64,000 nucleotides of DNA from DATHBD01 sp035296325 (GTDB lineage Bacteria; Actinomycetota; Actinomycetes; Mycobacteriales; Micromonosporaceae). Position 1 is the first letter of the stretch. Each line of letters opens with the position of its first letter. Shown piece after piece: positions 50,710-59,557 of the stretch. The position numbers and the translations under genes were made by a program. Under the pieces are notes generated by a model that saw only the letters and a program-made list of their open reading frames with translations, was not told the origin of the DNA and ran no database searches. The stretch covers positions 1 to 64,000 of the forward strand of contig DATHBD010000031.1 in assembly GCA_035296325.1 (NCBI GenBank). The letters run 5' to 3'.

Positions 50710-51078
50710 ATGGAGAAGCCCGACGTCGGCCCGATCGACGGCACCCCGCCGGCCGACCTCGTGATCGACGACATCACCGTCGGTGACGGTCCCGAGGCCA
50801 AGAAGGGCCAGGTCGCCACCGTGCACTACGTCGGTGTGGCGCACTCATCCGGTCGTGAGTTCGACGCGTCGTGGAACCGTGGCGACCCGTTCAGCTTTCC
50901 GCTCGGCGGCGGCCGGGTCATCGCCGGCTGGGACCAGGGCGTCGTGGGCATGAAGGTCGGCGGCCGGCGCAAGCTCGTCATCCCACCCCACCTGGGGTAC
51001 GGCGACCGCGGTGCGGGCGGCGCGATCAAGCCGGGCGAGACGCTGGTCTTCGTCGTCGACCTGATCTCGGTGGGCTAA
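50710..51078 (+). CDS. FKBP-type peptidyl-prolyl cis-trans isomerase
   Basis: A 122-residue cytoplasmic FKBP domain with the family core GQVATVHYVGVAHSSGREFDASW, GGGRVIAGWDQGVVGMKVGGRRKLVIPPHLGYG and ETLVFVVDLISV. The residues lining the proline pocket (Tyr, Asp, Val-Ile-Trp, Tyr) are in place. No signal peptide. ATG 50710 has AGGAGGAG upstream. Its stop overlaps the stop of the converging flavoprotein gene by a few bases. Confidence 0.94.
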   Translation: MEKPDVGPIDGTPPADLVIDDITVGDGPEAKKGQVATVHYVGVAHSSGREFDASWNRGDPFSFPLGGGRVIAGWDQGVVGMKVGGRRKLVIPPHLGYGDRGAGGAIKPGETLVFVVDLISVG

Positions 51079-52274
51079 CTGCCCGCCGGGGAGCCGAGCC
51101 CGCGGGCGATCCGGTAGAGCGCCTCCGGGTCTTCCTGGGCAGCCATCCGTTGCATCCGCTGCGCGGCGCCCGGGAGCCGGGCGAGCAACGGGAACGCGGT
51201 GTCCCTGGCTCGGCACAGCGCCGGGTTGGTCAGCGACGACACCCTGGCCAGCGCATCGGAGCGATTCTGAACCCCGCGGACGGCACGCCGCCGCCGGGCA
51301 CCGTACCGCGCCAGGGCAGCATCGAGCGGCTGGTGGCCGGCGCCGAAGAGCTCGGCCACCAGCACCGCCGCGTCGACCAGCGCGCTGTTGGCGCCCTGCC
51401 CCAGGTTGGGCGCCATCGCATGCGCCGCGTCGCCGAGCAGCACCAGCCGACCGTCGGCCCACCGCGCACAGTCCACCCGCACCACCTCATTGACCAGCAG
51501 GTCGGAGAAGGTCGTGACGGCGGCCAGCACCGGAGCCGACACCGGCAGGACGGCGCCCCACCCGGCGCGGAGCGCGGCCAGGTCCCGCGCGCGGACCGCC
51601 TCCGCCACCGCGGGCGCCGTCGCCGCGGCGTAGAAGTAGGTGGTCGTGGCGTCGACCGGCGCGCCGCCGAAGAGGCCCAGCCCGGTCCAGTACTCGCCGG
51701 ACAGGCCGAACCCGGCGCCGGTGACCATGCCCCGCAGGTACGTCGCGCCGGTGGGCCGGACCCGTGCGCGGAACGCCCCGCTGGCGCGCACGATCGATCG
51801 GACACCGTCCGCACCGACCACCAGATCGGCCCGCACCGACCGGATCCCGCCTCCGGAGCGCACCTGCACGGTGCCGCCGGGGCTCGCGGCAGCCACCTCG
51901 GTGCCGAAGCGCGTCTCGATCCCGGGCTGGGCGGCCACCGCGTCCAGCAGGACGCGGTGCAGGTCGCTGCGGCGCAGGACCAACGGCGCCGTCGCGGCCG
52001 GATCGGCGTCGGCCGGGGCGAACGCCGCGATCGTGGCGCCGTCGCCGTTGCGGATCACCGCATCCGTCATCCGACTGCCGTGCGCGTCGAGCCGCTCCCC
52101 CAGCCCCAGGCCCTGAAGCACCGCCAGCCCGTTGGCCTGCAGGAGAATCGCCGCCCCCACCTGGCCCGGCTCGGCAACCCGCTCCACCAGCGTGACCGCC
52201 GCGCCGGCCCGGGCCAGCAGCAGCGCGGCGGTCAATCCGCCGATGCCGCCCCCGACCACAGTGACGTCCCGCAC
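51075..52274 (-). CDS. FAD-dependent monooxygenase/oxidoreductase
   Basis: A 399-residue group A flavin hydroxylase-like protein: VTVVGGGIGGLTAALLLARAGAAVTLVE (dinucleotide motif), LVVGADGVRSIVR (DG motif) and GRLVLLGDAAHAMAPNLGQGANSALVDAAVL (GD motif). GTG 52274 follows GGAGG. It is related to the monooxygenase at 28.8 kb but clearly different. No biosynthetic cluster surrounds it, so the substrate is open. Confidence 0.88.
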   Translation of the reverse strand: MRDVTVVGGGIGGLTAALLLARAGAAVTLVERVAEPGQVGAAILLQANGLAVLQGLGLGERLDAHGSRMTDAVIRNGDGATIAAFAPADADPAATAPLVLRRSDLHRVLLDAVAAQPGIETRFGTEVAAASPGGTVQVRSGGGIRSVRADLVVGADGVRSIVRASGAFRARVRPTGATYLRGMVTGAGFGLSGEYWTGLGLFGGAPVDATTTYFYAAATAPAVAEAVRARDLAALRAGWGAVLPVSAPVLAAVTTFSDLLVNEVVRVDCARWADGRLVLLGDAAHAMAPNLGQGANSALVDAAVLVAELFGAGHQPLDAALARYGARRRRAVRGVQNRSDALARVSSLTNPALCRARDTAFPLLARLPGAAQRMQRMAAQEDPEALYRIARGLGSPAGS

Positions 52275-52294
52275 AGCACTCCTCCCCACGATGC

Positions 52295-52996
52295 TCAGTC
52301 CGTGCTGAGCGCTCGCTCGACACCGGGCTCACGCGGCCCGAGAAACACCGGATCCCGATGCGACGCCACGTCCACCACCGCTTTCACGCAGGCCCCATAC
52401 TCCCGCGTCGCGCTGGCGCGCCACGGCCGGGTGTACTGGCGCACCGTGTCGTCGCCGACGCCCACAGCGTCGACGCCCAGGCGGCGGCACAGCGTCACGG
52501 CGCGGGGCAGGTGGTAGGTCTGGGTGACGACGACCGCGCGGCGTACGCCGAAGATCCGGCCGGCCCGCGCGCAGGAGTCGTAGGTGTCGAAGCCGGCATG
52601 GTCCAGCACGATCCGGCCCTGCGGAACACCGTGCTCGACGAGCCATCGCCGCATCGCGTCCGGCTCGTCGTACTCCCATCGGCCGTGGTCGCCGGAGACC
52701 AGGATCGCCTGCACCCGGCCGGCGACGAACAGCCGCTGCGCGATGGCCAGCCGGGCGGCGAGGAAGGGCGACGGCACGCCGCCCGGGTCGACCTGCGTCC
52801 CCAGGACCAGGGCGACCGGCGCCGCCGGCACGGCGTCCTCGCTGTACAGATAGGGCTGCGCCGCGGTGCGTACCCAGGCGACGCTGGCGACCGTACCGGC
52901 CGTTGCCAGCAATGCCGTGGCGGCACCGATCGCGGCGACCCGCCGCAGCCGGCGCAGCGCTCTGGGGGCGGGGATGGGCCACGCACGTTCCCGCAT
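52295..52996 (-). CDS. SanA/YdcF-like membrane protein (DUF218)
   Basis: A 233-residue protein with one N-terminal membrane helix (VAAIGAATALLATAGTVASVAWV) and an outside DUF218 domain: PVALVLGTQVDPGGVPSPFLAARL, ILVSGDHGRWEYDEPDAMRRWLVEHGVP and AVVVTQTYHLPRAVTLCRRLG. This is the SanA subgroup, linked in enterobacteria to envelope barrier function and vancomycin tolerance. Catalysis is not established. ATG 52996. Confidence 0.88.
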   Translation of the reverse strand: MRERAWPIPAPRALRRLRRVAAIGAATALLATAGTVASVAWVRTAAQPYLYSEDAVPAAPVALVLGTQVDPGGVPSPFLAARLAIAQRLFVAGRVQAILVSGDHGRWEYDEPDAMRRWLVEHGVPQGRIVLDHAGFDTYDSCARAGRIFGVRRAVVVTQTYHLPRAVTLCRRLGVDAVGVGDDTVRQYTRPWRASATREYGACVKAVVDVASHRDPVFLGPREPGVERALSTD

Positions 52997-53030
52997 CGGG
53001 CCAGTTTCGCACCGCCGGTCAAGCCTTCCG

Positions 53031-53945
53031 TCAAGCCGGCCCGTCGCCCGGCCTGGCCCGATCGGCCAGGAACCGCTCGAGTTCCGCCCCGAGCTGGTCC
53101 GCGGTGGGTAGCGGGCCGGCGCTGGCCAGCAGGTCGGGGCCGGTGCGGCCGCGGACGTACGCGTCGTACTGCTGCTCCAGCCCGCGGACCAACGCGGTCG
53201 CCTCCTCCGCCTGCGCCACCTGCTCGTCCACCTCGGCCCGCATCGCCGCCGCCGCGTCATGCAGCGGCCCGGTCGGCAGCAGCAGGCCGGTGGCCCGGGA
53301 GACCGACGTCAGCAGCAGTTCGGCCGCGGCCGGGTACTCGTTCTGGGCCAGGTAGTGCGGCACGTGGACGGCGAAGCCGAGCGCGTCGTGACCGCGCTGG
53401 CCGAGGCGGTACTCCAGCAGGTGACCGGCGCTGGCCGGCACCCGCACCGATGACACCCAGGCCTCGTGGCCGGCGATCAGCTCCGGTCGGGTGGCGTGCG
53501 CGATCACGCCACCCGGTCGGGTGTGCGGCACCGCCATCGGGATGGCGTTCAGGCCGACCGTCAGCCGCACCCCGAGTTGCTCCACGAGCCGCTGCAGCGC
53601 GGCGATGAACCGCTCCCACTGCAGGTCCGGCTCCGGGCCGGAGAGGAGCAGGAACGGCATCGCGTCGTCGTCGTGCAGCAGGTGCAGCGCCAGCCTGGGC
53701 TCGTCGTAGCTCTCCCAATGATCTTCGCGGAAGTCGAGCAGCGGCCGCCGGGAGCGGTAGTCCAGGAGCTGGTCGATGTCGAAGGTGGCAACGACCTGGG
53801 GGTTGCCGGTACGCAGCAGGTGCTCCGCCGCGAGCCTGGTGGCGCTGCCGGCGTCGACGAACCCGGTCATCGCCTGGACGAGCACGGGGCGGTCCAGTTC
53901 CGGCAGCTCCGGCGCTACCTCGTACAGGTCGTCTGGGTCCAGCAT
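53031..53945 (-). CDS. PAC2-family protein
   Basis: A 304-residue protein of the PAC2 family, named from proteasome-assembly chaperone 2. It starts LYEVAPELPELDRPVLVQAMTGFVDAGSATRLAAEHLL and contains HDDDAMPFLLLSGPEPDLQWERF and NAIPMAVPHTRPGGVIAHATRPELI. In actinobacteria with proteasomes such proteins may help assembly, but no proteasome genes are in this window. ATG 53945 is the natural family start. No membrane segment. Confidence 0.88.
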   Translation of the reverse strand: MLDPDDLYEVAPELPELDRPVLVQAMTGFVDAGSATRLAAEHLLRTGNPQVVATFDIDQLLDYRSRRPLLDFREDHWESYDEPRLALHLLHDDDAMPFLLLSGPEPDLQWERFIAALQRLVEQLGVRLTVGLNAIPMAVPHTRPGGVIAHATRPELIAGHEAWVSSVRVPASAGHLLEYRLGQRGHDALGFAVHVPHYLAQNEYPAAAELLLTSVSRATGLLLPTGPLHDAAAAMRAEVDEQVAQAEEATALVRGLEQQYDAYVRGRTGPDLLASAGPLPTADQLGAELERFLADRARPGDGPA

Positions 53946-54134
53946 GGCGTCAGCCCTCCCGCGGCACCGACGTGACGCTTCACCGGCATTGAACCCGATC
54001 GCCGGCCCGGACATTCCGGCCGGGGTACCGGGCCACCCGGCCGTGGCACGGCCGGCCGCGTGTCGCGCCTCGATGCCGGCGCGCCTCGAGGCCGGCGCAC
54101 TTCGACGCGGGTCGCGGCTCGACGGCGGCGCAGT

Positions 54135-54428
54135 TCACGGGCGGGGGGTGTGTCGGGTCCAGGGACGGCGTTGCGACCGGCGGGGCTGCGTGGCGGCGAG
54201 GCACTTGGGGCAGATGTACCCGACCTGGTCCGTCGCCGTGAGCTCGTCGCTGCCGCGGTAATCCCACCGGACGTGCGGGAAGCGGCGCAGCCCGGCCCGG
54301 GCCAGCGGCACGCCGCACAGCGTCTGGTTGGTACCCGGGTGCCACGCGTGCACCTCGCCCGCCGGCAACCGGACACCCTCCGCACCCCACCACTGACCCG
54401 ACGCCGCGACCGCTGCTCCTCCTGCCAC
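54135..54428 (-). CDS. small actinobacterial protein with CxxC knuckle
   Basis: About 97 residues, with GQWWGAEGVRLPAGEVHAWHPGTNQTLCGVPLARAGLRRFPHVRWDY followed by GYICPKCLAA, so one lone cysteine and a CxxC pair that may bind zinc. The GEVHAWHPGTNQTLCG block marks a family widespread in actinomycetes with no known function. GTG 54428 is the likely start; ATG 54479 would add 17 residues. Ends in a basic tail. Confidence 0.7.
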   Translation of the reverse strand: MAGGAAVAASGQWWGAEGVRLPAGEVHAWHPGTNQTLCGVPLARAGLRRFPHVRWDYRGSDELTATDQVGYICPKCLAATQPRRSQRRPWTRHTPRP

Positions 54429-54506
54429 CCCCGTCTGCTTCCCGGTGCGATGCGCGTTACACCCGCGTAGCCGATCCATCGCGGTCCGGCGTGACATGCT
54501 GCCGAC

Positions 54507-55358
54507 GTGAACACCGCCCGCCTGATGTGGACGTTGTACGAACCGGTCCACGCCCTCACGTACTTCAGCCCCGGGGCCCGCGCCGCTTTCGAGGCCGCCG
54601 GGCTGCGCGGTTTCTGGCGGGGGTACTTCGCCGGCCGGGCCGCGCCGCTCGGGGCGGTCGCCGCCGCTCCGGTGACCGCAGCGTTCTTCAGCTTCGCGCC
54701 CGGCATGGTTTCCCGCGCGCTCCCCGACGTGTGGCAGCGTGCGACGCCCGACGACGCCCTTCGCGCGCGACTGGACGGCGTGACCACCACGCTGGCCGGA
54801 CTCACCGCGGACCGCCCGGCCGATGACATCGCCGAGGCGGCCGACCTGCTCGCGGCCGCGGCGGCCCGGGTCGGGACGGCCGGGCGGGTGCTCGGGGCGG
54901 CCAACGCCGCCCTGCCCGTACCCGTCGCACCGCTGGAGCGGCTCTGGCAGGCCGCCAGCACGCTCCGCGAGCACCGCGGCGACGGCCACGTCGCGGCTCT
55001 CGTCGCCGCCGACCTCGGCCCGTGCGAGGTGCTGGTCTGGCGCGGCGCGCTCGACCTGCGCCGTGATCAACTGCAGCCGGCCCGCGGCTGGAGTGACGAC
55101 GACTGGGAGGCCGGTCGGCTCCGGCTGGTCCGACGCGGATGGCTGGACCCGGCCGGTCGACCGACCGAGGCCGGCGTGGCGGGCCACCGCTGGATCGAGG
55201 AGACCACCGACCGGGCCGCCGCCGGGCCGTGGGACGGCGTCGACACCGACCGGCTGCGGGCCCTGCTGACGCCGATCGCCCGCGCCTGCCGGGCCACGCT
55301 GCCCGACGTGAACGCCATCGGACTCCCGGAGCCGGCTGAGCCGGCGGGCGGGCGGTGA
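54507..55358 (+). CDS. SCO6745-family protein
   Basis: A 283-residue soluble protein starting ARLMWTLYEPVHALTYFSPGARAAFEAAGLRGFWRGYFAGRAAPLG, the hallmark opening of the SCO6745 family of actinobacteria. The C-terminal part (DDWEAGRLRLVRRGWLDPAGRPTEAGVAGHRWIEE) looks like a winged-helix transcription-factor fold, so a MarR-like regulatory role is possible. GTG 54507. It precedes the NRDE gene by 3 bp, probably one transcript. Confidence 0.85.
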   Translation: MNTARLMWTLYEPVHALTYFSPGARAAFEAAGLRGFWRGYFAGRAAPLGAVAAAPVTAAFFSFAPGMVSRALPDVWQRATPDDALRARLDGVTTTLAGLTADRPADDIAEAADLLAAAAARVGTAGRVLGAANAALPVPVAPLERLWQAASTLREHRGDGHVAALVAADLGPCEVLVWRGALDLRRDQLQPARGWSDDDWEAGRLRLVRRGWLDPAGRPTEAGVAGHRWIEETTDRAAAGPWDGVDTDRLRALLTPIARACRATLPDVNAIGLPEPAEPAGGR

Positions 55359-55361
55359 TCC

Positions 55362-56141
55362 ATGTGTACCGTCCTGCTGCGCTTCGCGCCCGGCACCAGG
55401 TGGCCGCTGCTGCTGGCCGCGGTCCGCGACGAGTTCGTCGGCCGCCCGTGGGATCCGCCGGCCGCGCACTGGCCCGACACCCGGTACGTCGGTGGCCGGG
55501 ACCGGGTCTCCGGAGGGACGTGGCTGGCGGTGCGCCCGGGCGGGCCGCCCGCGGTGGCCGCGTTGCTGAACGGGGTACGGCTTCCCCCGCCGGCCAACGG
55601 CGTACGGCACAGCCGGGGTGATCTTCCGCTGGCGGCGCTGGCGGGTGCGCCGCTCCCGGCCGGGGAGGAGCTCCGCCGGTACGACGGGTTCCACCTGCTT
55701 GTCGGCACGGCGACGGCGGTGACCGTGTCCACCTGGGACGGCACTGCCCTGACGGCCCGGGCGGTCGTGCCGGGCGACCACATCGTGGTCAACGACGGCG
55801 TGGACGTGGTGGGCGATCCGCTGGTCCCGTACTTCGCACCGGTCCTGGCCGGCGCCGCGACGCCCGACCCGGAACCGGGCCTGAGCACGGCGCAGGCCTG
55901 GGGGGACTGGGTCGACCTGCTGACCGGGGACGGGCTCGCCCGGGACGATCCGCGTGCGCTGATCGTCGCGGTGGAGCACCTCGGCCAGGCGTACGGCTCA
56001 ACCTCGGCGACGCTTGTCGCGCTGGGCGGGTCGGCGGTGCGCTACGACTTCACCGCAGACCCGGGCGACCCTTCCCGGTGGACCGAGGTGGCGTTGGCGG
56101 GAGCCGGCGACGACGGCGGCCCGGCCGGGCTCGACGAGTGA
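55362..56141 (+). CDS. NRDE (TANGO2-like) family protein
   Basis: A 259-residue protein beginning MCTVLLRFAPG, the N-terminal Cys-Thr-Val of NRDE/TANGO2 proteins, whose Cys2 may act as an N-terminal nucleophile. The N-R-D-E motif itself is modified here (AVRDEFVGRPWDPPAAHW). The family has been tied to haem and lipid handling in other organisms; the bacterial role is unclear. Starts 3 bp after the SCO6745-family gene. Confidence 0.8.
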   Translation: MCTVLLRFAPGTRWPLLLAAVRDEFVGRPWDPPAAHWPDTRYVGGRDRVSGGTWLAVRPGGPPAVAALLNGVRLPPPANGVRHSRGDLPLAALAGAPLPAGEELRRYDGFHLLVGTATAVTVSTWDGTALTARAVVPGDHIVVNDGVDVVGDPLVPYFAPVLAGAATPDPEPGLSTAQAWGDWVDLLTGDGLARDDPRALIVAVEHLGQAYGSTSATLVALGGSAVRYDFTADPGDPSRWTEVALAGAGDDGGPAGLDE

Positions 56142-56163
56142 GCCGGCCGGGTGCCGGAGGCCG

Positions 56164-56421
56164 TCATGCGGTGGGGGTGGGGGTGAACGTCACGGGCGCG
56201 GGGACGATCCGGGGCTCGGCCGGCATCAGAATCCACAGGATGGGGTAGATCAGAATCTGGCTGCCCGGGATCACCATCAGGATCAGCACGAACAGCAGCC
56301 GAGCGGGCCACGGGTCGATCCCGAACCGCCGTCCCAGACCGGCGACGACGCCGGCGAGGAGTCGGTCGTTCTGCGGCCGGACCAGCCCTTGACTGCGGAA
56401 GGTCTGGTGGATGTCGTTCAT
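56164..56421 (-). CDS. PspC-domain membrane protein
   Basis: An 85-residue protein with the PspC core RPQNDRLLAGVVAGLGRRFGIDPWPARLLFVLILMVIPGSQILIYPILWILMPAEP: a short amphipathic lead and two close membrane segments. PspC proteins respond to envelope stress in association with PspA; no pspA is nearby. ATG 56421. The upstream region has a 15-bp-spaced direct repeat. Confidence 0.88.
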   Translation of the reverse strand: MNDIHQTFRSQGLVRPQNDRLLAGVVAGLGRRFGIDPWPARLLFVLILMVIPGSQILIYPILWILMPAEPRIVPAPVTFTPTPTA

Positions 56422-56446
56422 GATGGGATGCTGTCCTCTCGGGGGC

Positions 56447-56475
56447 TCGATGTCGTGGAAGTCGATGTCGTGGAA
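56447..56475. repeat. direct repeat TCGATGTCGTGGAA upstream of pspC-like gene
   Basis: TCGATGTCGTGGAA occurs at 56447-56460 and 56462-56475, a 15-bp period, with a shorter echo (CTCGATAT) after it. It lies 26 bp before the PspC-domain start on the minus strand, where a regulator could bind. Confidence 0.45.
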
Positions 56476-56588
56476 CTCGATATCTGAAGTCTGCGCCGCT
56501 GCCGCCGGCGCAGCATCGGGGAACGGCCCTGGCCCGACCCTGAGGTCGGGCCGGCAGGGTACTCAGGGTCACGGGTAAGGGACGCGAC

Positions 56589-57371
56589 ATGTCATCGGTG
56601 CGGATCGGCCTGTGCGGTGCCAGCATGGCGCTGCCCGCCTATGCCGAGCGGTTCCGTGTGCTCGAGGTGCAGCAGACCTTCTACGAGCCGCCCCGCGACG
56701 CGACGTTGCACCGCTGGCGGGCGAGCGTGCCGCCGGCGTTCGAGTTCACCATCAAGGCCTGGCAACTCGTGACGCACGAGTCGCGCAGCTCCACCTACCG
56801 GCGGCTGCGCACCCCGTTGACGCCGGCCGAGCGCGCCGAGGTCGGCGGATTCCGCTGGACGCCGGTGGTGGAACGGGCGTGGCAGACGACGCTGCGCTGT
56901 GCCTCGATCCTGCGGGCGACAGCCATCCTGTTGCAGTGCCCGGCCAGCTTCCGACCCACCGAGGTCGCCATCGACCGGCTGCGCGAGTTCGTCGGGAAGG
57001 CGGAGCGACCGGCCGGGGTCCGGCTGCTGTGGGAGCCGCGCGGCCCGTGGCCCGACGAGGTGGTGCGGGGCCTCTGCGCCGAGTTGGACCTGATCCACGC
57101 CGCCGATCCGTTCCTGCGACCGAGCCTCACCCCCGCGCTGGCGTACTACCGGCTGCACGGCATCACCGGCGCACGCCACGTGTACACCGACGCGGAGCTC
57201 GCGGACCTGACCAGGACGGTGGGCGACGGGCCGGCGTACGTGATGTTCAACAACCTGCCCCGGGCGGCGGACGCCTGGCGCTACAGCCAGCTGCTGCGCG
57301 CCGCCCCTCAGGCGCCTGCTCCTCGAGCGACCACGCCTCAGGCCACCACGGCCGGGGAGGACCACGCGTAG
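56589..57371 (+). CDS. DUF72-family protein (YecE-like TIM barrel)
   Basis: A 260-residue DUF72 protein. It shows VRIGLCGASM at the start, FRVLEVQQTFYEPPRDATLHRWRASVPPAFEFTIKAWQLVTHE, the most typical block, and YYRLHGITG with YVMFNNLPRAADAWRY at the end. Structure-based work places the family in the TIM barrels; enzymatic role unknown. The C-terminus adds a Pro/Thr-rich tail that overlaps the MocR gene by 34 bp in convergent orientation. Confidence 0.88.
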   Translation: MSSVRIGLCGASMALPAYAERFRVLEVQQTFYEPPRDATLHRWRASVPPAFEFTIKAWQLVTHESRSSTYRRLRTPLTPAERAEVGGFRWTPVVERAWQTTLRCASILRATAILLQCPASFRPTEVAIDRLREFVGKAERPAGVRLLWEPRGPWPDEVVRGLCAELDLIHAADPFLRPSLTPALAYYRLHGITGARHVYTDAELADLTRTVGDGPAYVMFNNLPRAADAWRYSQLLRAAPQAPAPRATTPQATTAGEDHA

Positions 57372-58792
57372 CGCCGGGGCCGGTCCAGGTCGCGGCGCGC
57401 CACGGCGAGCCGGGCAACGGCCTCGACCAGGTCGGGCACCGGCAGCGTGTACGGCAGGCGCAGGAACCGCTCCATGGTGCCGTCCGCGCTGAACCGCGGG
57501 CCCGGCGCGATCCGCACACCCAGTTCCTCGGCGGCCCGGGCCAACGCGCTGGAGACCGGTGCATCCAGCTCGACCCACAACGAGAGCCCCCCGTCCGGCG
57601 TACGGAACCGCCACTCGGGAAGCTCCGCGCGCAGCGCGGCGATCAGCGCGTCCCGGCGCTGGGTGAGCTGGAGCCGGCGCGCCGAGATCAGCGCGTCGCC
57701 GCGGTCCAGCAGTCGCACGGCGACCAACTGGTCGAGCACCGGGGATGCCATGTCCACGCTGACCCGCGCCGCCGCCAGGCGAGCCACCAGTGGGGCGGCC
57801 GCGCGCACCCATCCGATCCGCAGCCCGCCCCAGAACGGCTTGCTCATCCCGCCGATGGTGAGCACCCGGGCACCCCGGTCGAACCCCGCGACGGCCGTCG
57901 GCACTCCTGCGCCGTCCAGGCGAAGCTCGGTGAACGACTCGTCGATGACGAGGTCCGTGCCGGCCGCGTGCGCCGCCGCTGGCAGCCGCTCGCGCAGCGC
58001 GTCGTCCATGAGCAGACCGGTGGGATTGTGGAAGTCCGGGATCAGGTACGCCAGGCGGGCCTGGGTCGCGCGCAGCGTGGCGAGCAGCAGGTCGGCGTCC
58101 CACCCGTCGGGCGCCAGACCGTACGACGTGACCCGGGCCCGCGCGGCGGCGAACGCGGCGAGCGCGTTCGGGTAGGTCGGTGACTCCACGAGTACCCGCT
58201 GGCCGGGCGCGACGAGCAGCCGCAGGACGAGGTCCAACGCGTGCTGCACCCCGTTGGTGATCACGATCTGGTCCGGCTGGGTGGGCAGCCCCCGGTCGGC
58301 GTAGCGCTGCGCCACCGCCTCGCGCAGCACCGGCAGGCCCATCGGGCTGTACCCGTCCCGACCGGTGTAGGCCGGCAGGTCCGCCACCGCCTCCCGCACC
58401 GCCACCATCAGCTCGGGCGGGGCGGCCAGCGCGGCGCAGCCGAGATCGATCAGGTCACCGTCGTCCTCGGGCGCCATGCCCAGGCCCGAGGTGGCGATGC
58501 GGTGCCCCCCGGGCAGCGCGGTCCAGCTACCGGCGCCGCGCCGGCTGGTGAGGTGCCCGGACTCGCGCAGCTCACGGTAGGCGGCGCTGACCGTGGTCCG
58601 GCTGATGCCCAACGCCTGCGCCAGGTCGCGTTCGGCCGGCAGCCGTACCCCCAGCGGCAGCCGGCCGTCGGCGAGCAGGCCACGCACCACGCTCGCCAGC
58701 ACGGCGTACTCCGGCCGGCGGGCAGCCCCGGCCGGCAGGTGCCACGCGCCGAGCATCCGCGCCAGTTGCGAGCCGCGAACCACCGTGTCCAA
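57338..58792 (-). CDS. MocR-family (GntR HTH + aminotransferase) regulator, YczR-like
   Basis: About 484 residues: a GntR-type winged helix (VLASVVRGLLADGRLPLGVRLPAERDLAQALGISRTTVSAAYRELRE), a short linker, then a type I aminotransferase fold with NGVQHALDLVL, PTYPNALAAF, IPDFHNPTGLLM and the PLP-lysine segment TIGGMSKPFWGGLRIGW. MocR regulators sense PLP-bound amines. It is divergent from a YczE-type membrane gene, and MocR proteins paired with yczE are called YczR. TTG 58792 was chosen because GGAGG lies seven bases upstream. Repeated ATTGGC sites fill the intergenic region. Confidence 0.9.
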   Translation of the reverse strand: MDTVVRGSQLARMLGAWHLPAGAARRPEYAVLASVVRGLLADGRLPLGVRLPAERDLAQALGISRTTVSAAYRELRESGHLTSRRGAGSWTALPGGHRIATSGLGMAPEDDGDLIDLGCAALAAPPELMVAVREAVADLPAYTGRDGYSPMGLPVLREAVAQRYADRGLPTQPDQIVITNGVQHALDLVLRLLVAPGQRVLVESPTYPNALAAFAAARARVTSYGLAPDGWDADLLLATLRATQARLAYLIPDFHNPTGLLMDDALRERLPAAAHAAGTDLVIDESFTELRLDGAGVPTAVAGFDRGARVLTIGGMSKPFWGGLRIGWVRAAAPLVARLAAARVSVDMASPVLDQLVAVRLLDRGDALISARRLQLTQRRDALIAALRAELPEWRFRTPDGGLSLWVELDAPVSSALARAAEELGVRIAPGPRFSADGTMERFLRLPYTLPVPDLVEAVARLAVARRDLDRPRRYAWSSPAVVA

Positions 58793-58807
58793 TGCCACTC
58801 CTCCGTG

Positions 58808-58867
58808 ATTGGCTCTACCGGGCAGGTCAGATTGGCATCCACAGTGGCACCCGTGACTACAATTGGC
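58808..58867. promoter_or_regulatory. three ATTGGC direct repeats between MocR and YczE genes
   Basis: ATTGGC occurs at 58808-58813, 58831-58836 and 58862-58867, the last two followed by A; a related GTGGCA lies between. Spacings of 23 and 31 bp are near two and three helical turns. Direct repeats in a divergent promoter are the usual form of MocR operators. Confidence 0.6.
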
Positions 58868-58879
58868 AACACGGCGACG

Positions 58880-59557
58880 ATGCCACTGCGGATTCACCCG
58901 ATCCGCAGAATCACCCAGCTCCAACTCGGTCTGGTGCTCTACGGCGTGAGCATGGCACTCATGATCGAGGCACGTCTCGGGCTGGACCCGTGGGACGTCT
59001 TCCACCAGGGCATCGCCCTGCGGACCGGGCTGCGCTTCGGCTGGGTTGTGATCGCGGTTGGTGCGCTGGTCCTGCTGCTGTGGATCCCGCTGCGCCAGCG
59101 CCCCGGCGTCGGCACAGTCAGCAACGTCGTGGTGATCGGACTCGCCGTCGACGCGGCGCTGGCGCTGCTGCCCACGCCGGCGGCAACGGGGTGGCGGATC
59201 GGCTTTCTCGTCAGCGGCATCCTCGCCAACGGCGTGGCCACCGGCATGTACATCGGCGCCCGGCTCGGCCCCGGCCCGCGGGACGGGCTGATGACCGGGC
59301 TGGCCGCCCGCTACGGCTCGATCCGCCTGGTACGCACCGCGATCGAGGTGACCGTCCTGGCCATCGGGTGGCTGCTCGGCGGCACGGTGGGGATCGCCAC
59401 GGTGCTCTACGCCGTGAGCATCGGACCGCTGGCGCAGGTCTTCATCCCCCTCTTCTCCGTGTCGACCACCCCGGGCACCGGGGCGGGCCGGCAGGAGGGC
59501 GATCCCGCCCCGGCCGCGTCGATCTCACCCACCGGACCCGTCAGTTCGGTGCCGTAG
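58880..59557 (+). CDS. YczE/YitT-like integral membrane protein
   Basis: A 225-residue protein with about five membrane segments: QLQLGLVLYGVSMALMIEARLGLDPWDVFHQGIA near the start (the LGLDPWDV motif is typical of YczE), then GPGPRDGLMTGLA after the third helix, IRLVRTAIEVTVLAIGWLLGGTVG and YAVSIGPLAQVFIPLF. The substrate of the family is unknown. Its divergent MocR neighbour is its probable regulator. ATG 58880. The hydrophilic C-terminal tail overlaps the sigma-factor remnant by 33 bp. Confidence 0.88.
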   Translation: MPLRIHPIRRITQLQLGLVLYGVSMALMIEARLGLDPWDVFHQGIALRTGLRFGWVVIAVGALVLLLWIPLRQRPGVGTVSNVVVIGLAVDAALALLPTPAATGWRIGFLVSGILANGVATGMYIGARLGPGPRDGLMTGLAARYGSIRLVRTAIEVTVLAIGWLLGGTVGIATVLYAVSIGPLAQVFIPLFSVSTTPGTGAGRQEGDPAPAASISPTGPVSSVP

